Below are positions 5,162 through 5,210 of a DNA stretch of 5,210 nucleotides, piece by piece. The notes beneath the pieces were generated by a model. That model had not been told where the DNA came from. It saw only the letters and a program-made list of their open reading frames with translations, and did no database searches. Each line of letters opens with the position of its first letter. Position 1 is the stretch's first letter. Origin of the DNA: Gammaproteobacteria bacterium (GTDB lineage: Bacteria > Pseudomonadota > Gammaproteobacteria > Coxiellales > Coxiellaceae); assembly GCA_021774015.1 (NCBI GenBank), contig JAJFJO010000238.1, forward strand, positions 1-5,210, given 5' to 3'. The translations under genes were made by a program, and so were the position numbers.

Positions 5162-5210
5162 TTAACCTACGATAACACCCATGATGTCATCTTCACGCAT
5201 CACGATGAAA
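5162..5210 (-). CDS. groES: Co-chaperonin GroES, C-terminal 15 codons only
   Basis: The frame entering from the right edge reads FIVMREDDIMGVIVG then TAA (5162-5164). This matches the C-terminal strand of GroES (typically LIMREDDILGVI or similar), which closes the beta-barrel of the heptameric lid. It is followed after 31 nt by groEL on the same strand, the standard groESL order. The mobile loop and start lie outside the window. The call rests on a short peptide plus position, which together are convincing. Confidence 0.92.
   Translation of the reverse strand, partial: FIVMREDDIMGVIVG

Overview
This 5.2-kb window looks like ordinary chromosomal DNA of a gammaproteobacterium with about 40-45% G+C by hand counts of a few lines. 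The evidence is an E. coli-type prolyl-tRNA synthetase with the inserted editing domain, a cytochrome c5-like periplasmic protein, and a groES-groEL pair. From memory, several GroEL stretches recall Legionella and Coxiella GroEL, but the genus cannot be fixed from this sequence.

Layout from left to right: (1) positions 1-626, minus strand, an AbiEi-family antitoxin/regulator gene of a probable type IV toxin-antitoxin system. It runs off the left edge, so the expected AbiEii toxin lies outside the window. It has a good sigma70 promoter and a perfect dyad just after the predicted transcription start. (2) Positions 842-2584, minus strand, proS. The conserved start is 29 codons inside the longest open frame. 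(3) A divergent 151-bp promoter region, then 2736-3110, plus strand, a small exported c-type cytochrome. (4) A 352-bp gene-free stretch (3111-3462) between the convergent cytochrome and groEL genes. It holds most of the unexplained structure: a near-consensus promoter, a chain of small hairpins, a plus-strand intrinsic terminator, a structured palindrome, and a minus-strand terminator nearly identical to the first. Promoter plus terminator suggest an unannotated small RNA of about 147 nt. (5) Positions 3463-5130, minus strand, groEL with a complete C-terminal GGM tail, and (6) 5162-5210, minus strand, the last 15 codons of groES.

The genes do not form one pathway. ProS supplies Pro-tRNA for translation, the cytochrome carries electrons in the periplasm, and GroES/GroEL form the chaperonin. 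The accessory signals are the AbiEi locus beside proS and the candidate small RNA beside groEL. I see no insertion sequence, tRNA, rRNA, CRISPR array or prophage gene, and no composition shift marking the AbiEi gene as recently acquired.
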